NCBI RefSeq assembly: GCF_017888745.1
Contig: NZ_JAGHFM010000066.1
Coordinates: 1 to 48,561 of the forward strand
Direction: 5' to 3'
From: Terrisporobacter sp.
GTDB lineage: Bacteria; Bacillota; Clostridia; Peptostreptococcales; Peptostreptococcaceae
Length of the DNA: 48,561 bases
Shown: one piece after another, positions 19,581-27,935 of the stretch
Position numbering within the stretch: position 1 is the first letter of the stretch
Layout: each line of letters starts with the position of its first letter
Position numbers and translations under genes: made by a program
Notes under the pieces: model-generated
Seen by the model: only the letters and a program-made list of their open reading frames with translations
Told to the model about the DNA's origin: nothing
Databases searched by the model: none

Positions 19581-19706
19581 AAATCACCCCTTTCTCATGC
19601 ATTCTTTTATTTCAAATATGATATTGCTAATTATAAAACCTAAGATTACACAAATTATATTTTCTGCCATTTTATCACCTCTCTATTTTATTAATTTTAT
19701 ATTTAA

Positions 19707-19735
19707 ATAATAAGCTATTAACTAAATAATGTCAA
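19707..19735 (-). promoter_or_regulatory. Sigma-A-type promoter TTGACA-N17-TATTAT
   Basis: Exact -35, 17-nt spacer, -10, followed by the repeated 16-mer leader. Confidence 0.7.
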
Positions 19736-19770
19736 TAGCTATTTTAAACTATTTATATTTTTTATCAATA

Positions 19771-20907
19771 TTATTGAACTTTATAAAATTCTTCTTCAAG
19801 TATTTTAGATAATATAGATCTTGTTTGCTTATTATTAATCATCACAAGTCCAGTCTTACCTGGGCGAATAATAGCAGTCCAAAGCTCTGATTCTTTATCC
19901 ATGTCAATTTTTTTTATATTTTTTAATTCATCTTCCCAAGTATTTTGGAATCTTTTTACATATAAAAGCCTTGCTATAGCTAAATATCCATAGAATGTGA
20001 TGTTTTCACATATTAAAGAATACTCTCTACTTAAACTTCTAAGTTCATAACTAATCATTTCTGGGAAAATTTCTTTTAATTTTTTGAAGAATAAATCTAA
20101 AAATTCATAAATATCATTTTCTTCTTTTTGACTCTGTATAATAGGAAATGATTCTTTTATTGCATTATTTAATGTAGCAAATGTAACAATATGCTTTTCA
20201 TCATTTTTAGATATAGAAGTTTTATTTTCATCAATCATTCCTTTTAATGAACCATAATTATTTAATTTATTAACTATCCTATTGCTTGCTTTACTCATAT
20301 CGAAACTTTCTGCTTTAGAAGTTGATATTTTTAGTCCCTTAGCAAATTGACTAAATACAGATTTGGCTTCGTCAGGTTGAAAATGTGTAAGCAATATAGG
20401 AAATTCTAATTTTTCTAATTTTTCCTTATACCCACAATCTTCACCTAATACTTTGCTGTGTAAGTATAGTCTATGCATTGCTCTAGTTCTATGATTTCCA
20501 TCTAACATTGTAAGTACACCAGTTAATTCAAGAGTTTTATCTTCAGAATTATAAGTAACTACTTCATTGTTTTGCTCTAATAAATTTAATGTTATTTGTG
20601 AAGGATAAAATTTCTTATCATCTTCACCTTTCATAGCACTTTGAATTTCTTTTATATTTTTCTCATTGCATATAGCAACAGATTTAACTTCACCATTTTT
20701 TAATTTTTTTATTTTTGTACCCCTTTGTGTTTCAGGATAATATACAATTTTACCTTGATCCCATAATTCAGCTATTTGATATCCATTAAGAAATAAATAC
20801 CATATATTATCATCAACTTGCTTTACATTATGAAATACTTCATTATCAACTGTATTTTTATCTGCAACTTTATATATATTTTCTTTCGTTACAACCTTTA
20901 CTTTCAT
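19771..20907 (-). CDS. DndB-like / DGQHR-type domain protein
   Basis: 'YYPETQRG', 'LTMLDGNHRTRAMHRLY', 'SVFSQFAKGLKISTSKAESFD'. Confidence 0.6.
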   Translation of the reverse strand: MKVKVVTKENIYKVADKNTVDNEVFHNVKQVDDNIWYLFLNGYQIAELWDQGKIVYYPETQRGTKIKKLKNGEVKSVAICNEKNIKEIQSAMKGEDDKKFYPSQITLNLLEQNNEVVTYNSEDKTLELTGVLTMLDGNHRTRAMHRLYLHSKVLGEDCGYKEKLEKLEFPILLTHFQPDEAKSVFSQFAKGLKISTSKAESFDMSKASNRIVNKLNNYGSLKGMIDENKTSISKNDEKHIVTFATLNNAIKESFPIIQSQKEENDIYEFLDLFFKKLKEIFPEMISYELRSLSREYSLICENITFYGYLAIARLLYVKRFQNTWEDELKNIKKIDMDKESELWTAIIRPGKTGLVMINNKQTRSILSKILEEEFYKVQ

Positions 20908-21004
20908 TTATATCACCTCTTAATATTATTATAGCATAATACTATAAATATGATACAACATTTTGAAAATTTTATTAATTTTTCATTAGATAAGATTGAT
21001 TTTA

Positions 21005-21062
21005 AAGGTATAAACTATCAATGAATGATTTTGAACACCCTTAAAATCGCTTTAAATCGGTC
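21005..21062 (+). repeat. Bipartite element copy 2
   Basis: AAGGTATAAACTATCAATGAAT...CCTTAAAATCGCTTTAAATCGGTC. Confidence 0.7.
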
Positions 21063-21066
21063 ATTT

Positions 21067-21609
21067 TTAGATATAGAAATCTTTTATTGTCTCATCTTTA
21101 TTATCATCCATGATCCCTATATACCTTAAAGTTATACTTGGGGACGAATGATTAAATATACTTTGCAATATTGCTACATCCTTATATTGTTGATAATGAA
21201 AATATCCAAATGCCTTACGCATACTATGACATCCTATTTCTTCTATACCTAATTTATCTGCAACTTTATTCAATATCCTATAGGCTTGGACTCTGGAAAT
21301 AGGTTTATCTGTTTTCTTACTTTTAAATAAATATTCTTCTTGTCTCATTCCTTCTATGTATTTATTAATTTCAATTCTTAACATATCATTAATTAAAAAT
21401 CTTTTGTACTTACCTGTTTTTTGCTCAGTAATTATTATGTGAGTTCTTGCTCTAACATCTTCAACTTTTAACGATAATAGATCACCTATTCTTAATCCTG
21501 TATTAATACCTATAGTAAATAACATATAATCTCTATAACTTATCTTCAATAATTCTTTTTTAAAGTCATTTAAAACATTTTTGTCTCTAATTGGTTGAAC
21601 AAATTTCAT
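21067..21609 (-). CDS. Minimal tyrosine recombinase (catalytic domain only)
   Basis: 'INTGLRIGDLLSLKVEDV', 'EQKTGKYKRFLIN', 'GCHSMRKAFGYFHYQ', 'FNHSSPSITLRYIGI'. Confidence 0.88.
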   Translation of the reverse strand: MKFVQPIRDKNVLNDFKKELLKISYRDYMLFTIGINTGLRIGDLLSLKVEDVRARTHIIITEQKTGKYKRFLINDMLRIEINKYIEGMRQEEYLFKSKKTDKPISRVQAYRILNKVADKLGIEEIGCHSMRKAFGYFHYQQYKDVAILQSIFNHSSPSITLRYIGIMDDNKDETIKDFYI

Positions 21610-21814
21610 CTCAAATCTCTCCTTTACTACTTATATTATATTACATTAATAGTATCATTACAATTATTGAAGTACATTATTTTTTATAAAAACAGTATAA
21701 AACGTTGAAATTTACACATTTTCTATTTTTATTTTAATGTAACACAATAAACAAGGAGTTTCATTAAGAAATATAAATTTTGCATGAATCGTTATTTTCC
21801 ATTGTACTGATTTA

Positions 21815-21872
21815 ATGGTATAAAATATCAATGAATATTTTACAGATGCCTTAAAATCAATTTAAATAGGTT
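21815..21872 (+). repeat. Bipartite element copy 3
   Basis: ATGGTATAAAATATCAATGAAT...CCTTAAAATCAATTTAAATAGG. Confidence 0.7.
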
Positions 21873-22005
21873 TGTTTTTTCTTGTGAAAATATTTAATTC
21901 AGTTTCCACAATAATTCTAATATAACTACACATAAAAATATAATTATAAAAAACATCGTAATAAATAAGTAAATCATCTATATTTATCGCCTCATTCAAT
22001 AAATT

Positions 22006-22170
22006 TTATTTTTTATTTAATTTTTGTAAACATTTTTCACATATAGGTATTCTAAACCAATTTTCATCATATACATCTCCTATTGCAAAATCCTCTAAAC
22101 ATAAACCACAATCGAAATAATTTTCAAATACTTTAGCATATCTCATTAATGTGTTTGTATTTATTTTCAT
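22006..22170 (-). CDS. Small CxxC-type protein (54 aa, below ORF-track cutoff)
   Basis: MKINTNTLMRYAKVFENYFDCGLCLEDFAIGDVYDENWFRIPICEKCLQKLNKK*. Confidence 0.6.
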   Translation of the reverse strand: MKINTNTLMRYAKVFENYFDCGLCLEDFAIGDVYDENWFRIPICEKCLQKLNKK

Positions 22171-22193
22171 ATTTTTCTCCTACAATAAAACTT

Positions 22194-22364
22194 TTATCCA
22201 AATATCAATCCACTTGTTATGGCAAATATTATAGCTGAAATAAACCACATAACTAAATGAATTGGCAATAATCCTCCTGCTTTCTTCATATAAAATTTTA
22301 AACAACCATTTATAGTAAATGCTCCAAAGAATACCTCTAATATCAATAATGTTATATTACTCAT
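22194..22364 (-). CDS. Small membrane protein (56 aa)
   Basis: MSNITLLILEVFFGAFTINGCLKFYMKKAGGLLPIHLVMWFISAIIFAITSGLIFG*. Confidence 0.6.
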   Translation of the reverse strand: MSNITLLILEVFFGAFTINGCLKFYMKKAGGLLPIHLVMWFISAIIFAITSGLIFG

Positions 22365-22379
22365 TCTATACCTCCTATA

Positions 22380-22781
22380 CTATTGATAAAGTCTTAATCT
22401 TTTTAACCATTTTGGGATTTCACAGGTGACTTCACTACTATTCAACCTATCATCTCTGTAAACATTTCTATCCAATACTCCATAGCAAACTGTAGTTAAT
22501 GTATTTGGAGAAAGTTCAGTTAATCCTAAATCTCTTTGTACAGGATATCCTTTCTGTTCTAAAGATTCCAACCTGGAAGAAGGACAACTTAATGCAATTA
22601 TTCTTCTTTTATTGTCGTCTATGTTTAAATATTCTTCTAAATTTTTATCTTCTTTGCCTTTTTGAGATGTTATATATCTAAATATTGCATGACCTATTTG
22701 ACTGGGTAATTTACCTTTAGATATTTCTATATCTTTATTTACAAGTATATATAAAGCTAAATCTTTTTTCATCTCTACCAC
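22380..22781 (-). CDS. Peptidyl-tRNA hydrolase 2 (PTH2/Bit1) family protein
   Basis: 'LALYILVNKDIEISKGKLPSQIGHAIFRYI', C-terminal 'TVCYGVLDRN'. Confidence 0.65.
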   Translation of the reverse strand: MVEMKKDLALYILVNKDIEISKGKLPSQIGHAIFRYITSQKGKEDKNLEEYLNIDDNKRRIIALSCPSSRLESLEQKGYPVQRDLGLTELSPNTLTTVCYGVLDRNVYRDDRLNSSEVTCEIPKWLKRLRLYQ

Positions 22782-22808
22782 TCCTATATAATTAAATAAT
22801 CGTTCTAT

Positions 22809-23063
22809 TTAAAACTCCAATGCTTTCATTAATTTATCTAAGTTCCACATATTGTTTATATTTCTCTCTTTATTTATTTCAACATCAATTCCTAGCGATT
22901 TATATTTAAAAATATGCTTGACAACTTCTTTAACTGCATTTCTATAAAGACTTGTATCATATCTATTAATTAAATCTCTGTGAATAATTTTACTGCAATC
23001 AAGGTATGCTACATATATATAATAATTTGTACTATCCGTCACTATTTGTATTTTACAGTTCAT
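22809..23063 (-). CDS. Hypothetical protein
   Basis: 84 aa ORF. Confidence 0.5.
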   Translation of the reverse strand: MNCKIQIVTDSTNYYIYVAYLDCSKIIHRDLINRYDTSLYRNAVKEVVKHIFKYKSLGIDVEINKERNINNMWNLDKLMKALEF

Positions 23064-23093
23064 AATATTCTCCTTATAAATTAATCATTTTAT

Positions 23094-23303
23094 TTATAAT
23101 CCTAAATCTACAAATTTACTACAATATTCATTAGATATATCATTTTGTAAATCATTTCCACAATCCTCACAAATATGTATTGTTTGATGAATATCTTTAA
23201 AATATAACTCAAAGAAAGGCTGATTTTTTATAATTTCACTTCCACAACTTTCACAATCAACTTTATATTCCCCACTAAATCTTTTAAATTGAACACCTAT
23301 CAT
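23094..23303 (-). CDS. Small zinc-ribbon protein
   Basis: CESCG...CEDCG. Confidence 0.6.
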   Translation of the reverse strand: MIGVQFKRFSGEYKVDCESCGSEIIKNQPFFELYFKDIHQTIHICEDCGNDLQNDISNEYCSKFVDLGL

Positions 23304-23329
23304 AGCTTACCTCCTTAATAAAATAACAT

Positions 23330-23566
23330 TTATATTTGCCAATTTCCATATGCCCAATGTCCAACTATTGTTCCACAACTTTTGCATTTCACTGTATATT
23401 CTTCAACCCATGACTCTCCACAATAATAGTTTTCATTCTTAAATTTTTTACAACCACATTTTTCGCATTTAATTGGCTCTCCATTTTCTTTCGTATAACC
23501 TTCTTGAATAAGCCACTCAATATATTGCTCAAATGTTTTCGGCTTTTTTATTCTTTTCTTTTTCAT
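23330..23566 (-). CDS. Small zinc-ribbon protein
   Basis: CEKCGC...CKSCG. Confidence 0.6.
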   Translation of the reverse strand: MKKKRIKKPKTFEQYIEWLIQEGYTKENGEPIKCEKCGCKKFKNENYYCGESWVEEYTVKCKSCGTIVGHWAYGNWQI

Positions 23567-23576
23567 ATCATTCTTC

Positions 23577-23996
23577 TTATTTATTATCCATCAATTCTTG
23601 TACTTCTCTTAAAATGACTTTTTCAGGTAAAGTTGAAGCCTCGATTATATCAAATACTTCTATTGGAACAAGTATCACAGAAACGAATATTGTAATTCCT
23701 AAAAATATTGCTGATATAAAAGTAGGTATTTCATAAGGAGCATTCCCATAACCTTTATGGTTTTCCTTTTCATCTTTGTACTTTTTATAGAAATATTTAA
23801 ATACTAAACTAACAGCAATAAGAATAATTAAAGTTAAAATAATCCATGCTACACTTGTAAATATTTCATATTTTACTAACCTAGATCCTAAATCTTGTAA
23901 ATACGGCATAACATTCGCAGAAGTCCAATCCACTGCTATACCAAATTTTTCACATAAAGCATCTAATATTTTTATAAAATTATCACTAAAACTCAT
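23577..23996 (-). CDS. Multi-TM membrane protein
   Basis: Two hydrophobic helices. Confidence 0.55.
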   Translation of the reverse strand: MSFSDNFIKILDALCEKFGIAVDWTSANVMPYLQDLGSRLVKYEIFTSVAWIILTLIILIAVSLVFKYFYKKYKDEKENHKGYGNAPYEIPTFISAIFLGITIFVSVILVPIEVFDIIEASTLPEKVILREVQELMDNK

Positions 23997-24150
23997 TTAA
24001 TTCACACTCCTCATACATAATAACCATCATTTCATGTGATTCACTCATAGCTATTTTAATATCATGCACTACAACTTTGGATATGAATTCATTTATTTCA
24101 TTAGCTATTTTAGTATCTGTTCCCCAATCGTAATAAGTTATACTTTTCAT
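23986..24150 (-). CDS. Small hypothetical protein (54 aa)
   Basis: MKSITYYDWGTDTKIANEINEFISKVVVHDIKIAMSESHEMMVIMYEECELNEF*. Confidence 0.5.
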   Translation of the reverse strand: MKSITYYDWGTDTKIANEINEFISKVVVHDIKIAMSESHEMMVIMYEECELNEF

Positions 24151-24259
24151 ATTAATTTTCCTTATAAATTTTCAAATTGATACTTTAAATCCCCTTCCAT
24201 TAACTGTAACTATCTGTTCTAAACAGTTTTCATTTATATCTATTTTCATTCTTATCCTC

Positions 24260-24475
24260 CTAATTCCCCTGCAAATTAAAATTACAATAATTAAATACTG
24301 TATATCCTATTTCTAAGTTCACATCTAAACATTTATGACCTTTTGACTTTCTCGCTCCATTCGTTCTAAATCTGAATAATGGTTTATTACCTACTGCTTT
24401 CCAAGATTTTTTATAATTAGTTATTGAAAATACTTTGTTTCCATTATTCCACCATTTTTCATATATAACTTTCAT
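24260..24475 (-). CDS. Hypothetical protein
   Basis: 71 aa ORF. Confidence 0.5.
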   Translation of the reverse strand: MKVIYEKWWNNGNKVFSITNYKKSWKAVGNKPLFRFRTNGARKSKGHKCLDVNLEIGYTVFNYCNFNLQGN

Positions 24476-24498
24476 ATAATTTCTCCCTATAATTGAAT

Positions 24499-24744
24499 TT
24501 ATAAAGCATTTTTACATTGTTGAATTGCTTGCAATACCATTTTTTCTGCTATTAATAAAGCACCTTCATGTAATTGTTCGTCTGTACTTTTTAAACCTTT
24601 AATTTTCTTAGCAAGTTGATTTACTTTATCTTGTTGTTGTCGCTCCATTTCTGATATCTTTAAATAAGCATTGCTATCAAAAACTTTATTTTCACATTTA
24701 TTACATTTTATACTCATAACAATCTCCTCCAAAATACTTCTCAT
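24499..24744 (-). CDS. Hypothetical protein with CxxC
   Basis: 81 aa ORF. Confidence 0.5.
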   Translation of the reverse strand: MRSILEEIVMSIKCNKCENKVFDSNAYLKISEMERQQQDKVNQLAKKIKGLKSTDEQLHEGALLIAEKMVLQAIQQCKNAL

Positions 24745-24770
24745 ATATTGTTACCAATGAATATTTCATC

Positions 24771-24964
24771 TTAACTAATCTCCCACACTACATTTAAAAA
24801 TTCAATTTTAGTATCATTTAAATTTTTTATATCTCTAGCTACTGTGACGACTTCTCTATGTTCTTGAGATACATTAATGTAATATCCTTCATCGTCTCGA
24901 CACAATAAAACAGTTGTGCCTCCATGCTTTTTTCTATATTTACTGTTTTGATGTTTATTGCCAT
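24771..24964 (-). pseudogene. Small protein frameshifted at A6 run (24928-24933)
   Basis: Adding one A gives MAINIKTVNIEKKHGGTTVLLCRDDEGYYINVSQEHREVVTVARDIKNLNDTKIEFLNVVWEIS*. Confidence 0.6.
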
Positions 24965-25003
24965 GCTATACCTCCTCTCAATTAAATAAATTGTTCTATA
25001 AAT

Positions 25004-25186
25004 TTATTTCCACCAATAAGGTTTACCATCCCTTATATTTCTTGACTCACATTGATTTACCTTTTCTTTAATTTCACAACATTTCTCACAATAATAAGTA
25101 TCTATTCTGTAATATTCAGTCGTATAATATCCTACCTTTTCACACTTATAGTTAGACATTTGATATATCCATTTATGCTCACACAT
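25004..25186 (-). CDS. Small Cys-rich protein
   Basis: MCEHKW...YYCEKCCEIK. Confidence 0.5.
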   Translation of the reverse strand: MCEHKWIYQMSNYKCEKVGYYTTEYYRIDTYYCEKCCEIKEKVNQCESRNIRDGKPYWWK

Positions 25187-25201
25187 ATTAACATCTCCAA
25201 T

Positions 25202-25369
25202 CTAATCGAACTTACCACTATCTATAAGTTTTTTAATTTCTAATAGTGTAACTATAGATGCTCTAAGATGAGCAGAAGTTATCGGATCATCTAACTCTTC
25301 TATCGTAATTACATCTAATAAATTGTTACTCTTTTCTTGTAACCACTCAATAAATTTTTCTTTATTCAT
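25202..25369 (-). CDS. Small hypothetical protein (55 aa)
   Basis: MNKEKFIEWLQEKSNNLLDVITIEELDDPITSAHLRASIVTLLEIKKLIDSGKFD*. Confidence 0.55.
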   Translation of the reverse strand: MNKEKFIEWLQEKSNNLLDVITIEELDDPITSAHLRASIVTLLEIKKLIDSGKFD

Positions 25370-25411
25370 AATACCCTCCTAACCCAATAAAAGAACATTT
25401 CTATTGCCTAA

Positions 25412-25433
25412 CTCTAAACTTATTGCAATCACT
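25412..25433 (+). repeat. 22-bp motif copy (CTCTAAACTTATTGCAATCACT)
   Basis: Similar to 2622-2643 and 15487-15508. Confidence 0.5.
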
Positions 25434-25881
25434 AGTTTTCAATGTTGTTACTTTGTAAAATTTCAGATGTTTCATAAATATTGCCCATAACTTCATAATC
25501 AGACATATTAATATGAAAAGTTCCATCATGACTAATTTCATAATAATCATGTTCTGATATCTTTAACACAAACTGAGCATTTTCATATTTAACAACCCCT
25601 ATTTCTTCTTTCCCATAAAATCGTGCTGTTGGTGTTAAATCTGTTCTTTTAATTATATCCCCTTCATATATTTCATTATCAAATGTATCATTTGAACCTA
25701 TATATTGTAGCAACTCATATCTATATAACGGTTCTACTGAACCATTCCTATAAACATATACATCCTCTCCTACTGAATCAAATGTTATTATTAAATCATC
25801 TTGAGTATACATTGTATTTGTATCATAATCATATACTTTAAATTTAGTTTTCTTCATATACATCTCCTTATAAATTTTCAA
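25432..25881 (-). CDS. YopX-like phage protein
   Basis: 'MQ/YTGSNDTFDNEIYEGDIIKRTDL...GVVKYENAQFVL...YEVMGNIYE' pattern of YopX family. Confidence 0.7.
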   Translation of the reverse strand: MKIYKEMYMKKTKFKVYDYDTNTMYTQDDLIITFDSVGEDVYVYRNGSVEPLYRYELLQYIGSNDTFDNEIYEGDIIKRTDLTPTARFYGKEEIGVVKYENAQFVLKISEHDYYEISHDGTFHINMSDYEVMGNIYETSEILQSNNIEN

Positions 25882-26116
25882 ACTGAGATTTTAAATCATC
25901 TAATTCAATTTTTATGTCAAGCAACATTCTAAATAATAATCTATCATTTAATTCAAGTGTCTTTTCAATACCTGAAAAACTAAAATATTTAAATTTAGAA
26001 GATTTAACTGTTAAATTTCCCTTTTTACATCTATCCATAAATAAAAGAAAACTTTCCAACTCTTTAATTTGTTCTTGTAATTCAATTGCTTTATTTAACT
26101 TATCTTTATTCACCAC
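25868..26116 (-). CDS. Hypothetical protein
   Basis: 82 aa ORF. Confidence 0.5.
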   Translation of the reverse strand: MVNKDKLNKAIELQEQIKELESFLLFMDRCKKGNLTVKSSKFKYFSFSGIEKTLELNDRLLFRMLLDIKIELDDLKSQFENL

Positions 26117-26131
26117 TCATAAACCTTTCGT

Positions 26132-26434
26132 TTATTTTATTAATTTTGTAAATATAAAGTTATCATCAATAAGTTTGTTAACACAACCTTTGTTATAATA
26201 CTCACATTCTTCACAATTATCAACTATCTCATACTTAGCACAATATTTAAATTCAAACTCTTTTAAGCCCTCAAATGATACTTTCTCCTGACATTGTTGT
26301 TTATATGTAGTTCTATAACTTTCTAATTCTTTAAGCCATCCTGCTAATTCTCCAAAGTCTATAAATATGTTTTTATGTATAGGTTTATCATTTGCTAATG
26401 ATTCAAATGCAATTATAGTTTCTTTTAGATCCAT
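26132..26434 (-). CDS. Hypothetical protein
   Basis: 100 aa ORF; CEECEYYNKGC. Confidence 0.55.
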   Translation of the reverse strand: MDLKETIIAFESLANDKPIHKNIFIDFGELAGWLKELESYRTTYKQQCQEKVSFEGLKEFEFKYCAKYEIVDNCEECEYYNKGCVNKLIDDNFIFTKLIK

Positions 26435-26448
26435 ACTACCCTCCTATA

Positions 26449-27003
26449 TTATAAATAGTAAATTTCAAAAGTTTTAGGGTTTATAATTACTATTTCTTTA
26501 TTTAATTTTTTAGCATACTTTAAACAATTCCAAGTTCCACCCTTTTTAACTCCATCCCAACAACCTATTAACATATCACAATTATCAACCATCCACTCAT
26601 TTCTCTTTTGCATTTTAGCTGGATGATACTCTCCAGGACTTGTTCCTTTAACTGAATAATCTTTATCCTCTTTTTGTTCATCTACATATATATTTGTAGC
26701 TTTTGTTTTCATTTGATTATATTTATCTATATTCTTTTTAGGCCATTTATTAGGTTGATTTCTAAAAGGTATAGCTAATAATTGATAAACTTCATGATAT
26801 TCTCTCAATTCTTCTACAACTTCAAATACCAATGTATCAAATCCCAACGCTCCACCTGTTATAAAAGTATCTGCGTCAAAGTGTTCTATTTCATTTTTCA
26901 AAAGACTATATAAACTTGTTTTGAGTATTTTGTAGTTATTATTTTCTAAATCATATCCATATAATTTATCTGGTCTATGACCTGTAAACGCAATTGATTT
27001 CAT
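26449..27003 (-). CDS. SLOG-superfamily (DUF1273/YpsA-like) protein
   Basis: 'AFTGHRPDKLYGYD', 'FITGGALGFDTLVFEVV', 'DMLIGCWDGVKKGGTWNCLKYAK'. Confidence 0.75.
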   Translation of the reverse strand: MKSIAFTGHRPDKLYGYDLENNNYKILKTSLYSLLKNEIEHFDADTFITGGALGFDTLVFEVVEELREYHEVYQLLAIPFRNQPNKWPKKNIDKYNQMKTKATNIYVDEQKEDKDYSVKGTSPGEYHPAKMQKRNEWMVDNCDMLIGCWDGVKKGGTWNCLKYAKKLNKEIVIINPKTFEIYYL

Positions 27004-27025
27004 ATTCTCCTCCTATTTATTAATT

Positions 27026-27337
27026 TTATTTATCATTTAATATTTTATTTAATTCTTCAGCTAGTATTTTTCTGATTTCTTCATTATTTAATTTTGCATA
27101 AATCTCATTATATTTAACTGTTTTTTCTTCTATATTATTAATAGCTTTAATAACCCTAGTTATTATGTCAATATTCGTATCTTTGTTTGATATACTAATT
27201 TCTTCCTTAATGTAAGGTGGGTTCACATCTTCAATTTTATATCTCGAAACAGTCGATTTAATTGTTTTACTCACAGGATAAGGTAATCTTTTTTCTGTAG
27301 TTTTTGAATCAATTAAACTTATTTTAACATTCGGCAT
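27026..27337 (-). CDS. Hypothetical protein
   Basis: 103 aa ORF. Confidence 0.5.
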   Translation of the reverse strand: MPNVKISLIDSKTTEKRLPYPVSKTIKSTVSRYKIEDVNPPYIKEEISISNKDTNIDIITRVIKAINNIEEKTVKYNEIYAKLNNEEIRKILAEELNKILNDK

Positions 27338-27643
27338 TTAATCACCCACTTCTTCTAGTATTTCTAACATTTTATTTTTCAAATCTAAAGCCCCTTCAGT
27401 TAATAATTCTTCGTCGTCATATTTTCCATAAAAATTATAATTACATCTTAAACTTAATAGAATTTCCTTCATAAGACTTTCTAAATTATCATCACATTCA
27501 TGTATGTTCAATTCATTGTAATCAACCTCATATGATAATTTTACTTTTATAGGAATTTTTATATCTTGTTTTAACATCAAGTCTTTCTGGTTTAATTCTT
27601 CAATCTTTTTTATCATAGTTCCTTTTGGTATATCTATATGCAT
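27338..27643 (-). CDS. Hypothetical protein
   Basis: 101 aa ORF, directly adjacent. Confidence 0.5.
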   Translation of the reverse strand: MHIDIPKGTMIKKIEELNQKDLMLKQDIKIPIKVKLSYEVDYNELNIHECDDNLESLMKEILLSLRCNYNFYGKYDDEELLTEGALDLKNKMLEILEEVGD

Positions 27644-27763
27644 TTTAACCCCCCCTATTTGTTAATACCTTTAATTTCCATTTACATATTAATTTAATTA
27701 TATTATACTAATAATGAAGAGCATATGAGATGTATGACTCTTCTCCTTATTTATTTTTTTAGA

Positions 27764-27801
27764 AACAGTTGATCTATTATGTTCAACTGTTTTTATTTTA
27801 A
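27764..27801 (+). terminator. Plus-oriented hairpin with T-tract
   Basis: AACAGTTGA...TCAACTGTTTTTATTTTA. Confidence 0.55.
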
Positions 27802-27890
27802 TTATAATTATTTTTATTAGATCTTGTAATAAAATTAGTTTTAAAATATGGAAGAGTATTTGAAGGATCATTTCAAAACTAATAATTTGA

Positions 27891-27928
27891 GACTGTTAAG
27901 TTGATGTTTAACAGTCTTTTCATTTTTT
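27891..27928 (+). terminator. Plus-oriented hairpin with T-tract
   Basis: GACTGTTAAgttgatgtTTAACAGTCTTTTCATTTTTT. Confidence 0.6.
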
Positions 27929-27935
27929 AACCCTC

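Noticed and set aside
24160-24250. Similarity of GATTTAAAGTATCAATTTGAAAATTTATAAGG to the 3' end of 25868..26116 (DLKSQFENL*)
   Set aside because: Short and AT-rich; used in a different frame here, so too weak to call a duplicated gene end.
24771-24964. Programmed -1 frameshift at the A6 run
   Set aside because: The run is not in the canonical X XXY YYZ register; a one-base homopolymer loss is simpler.
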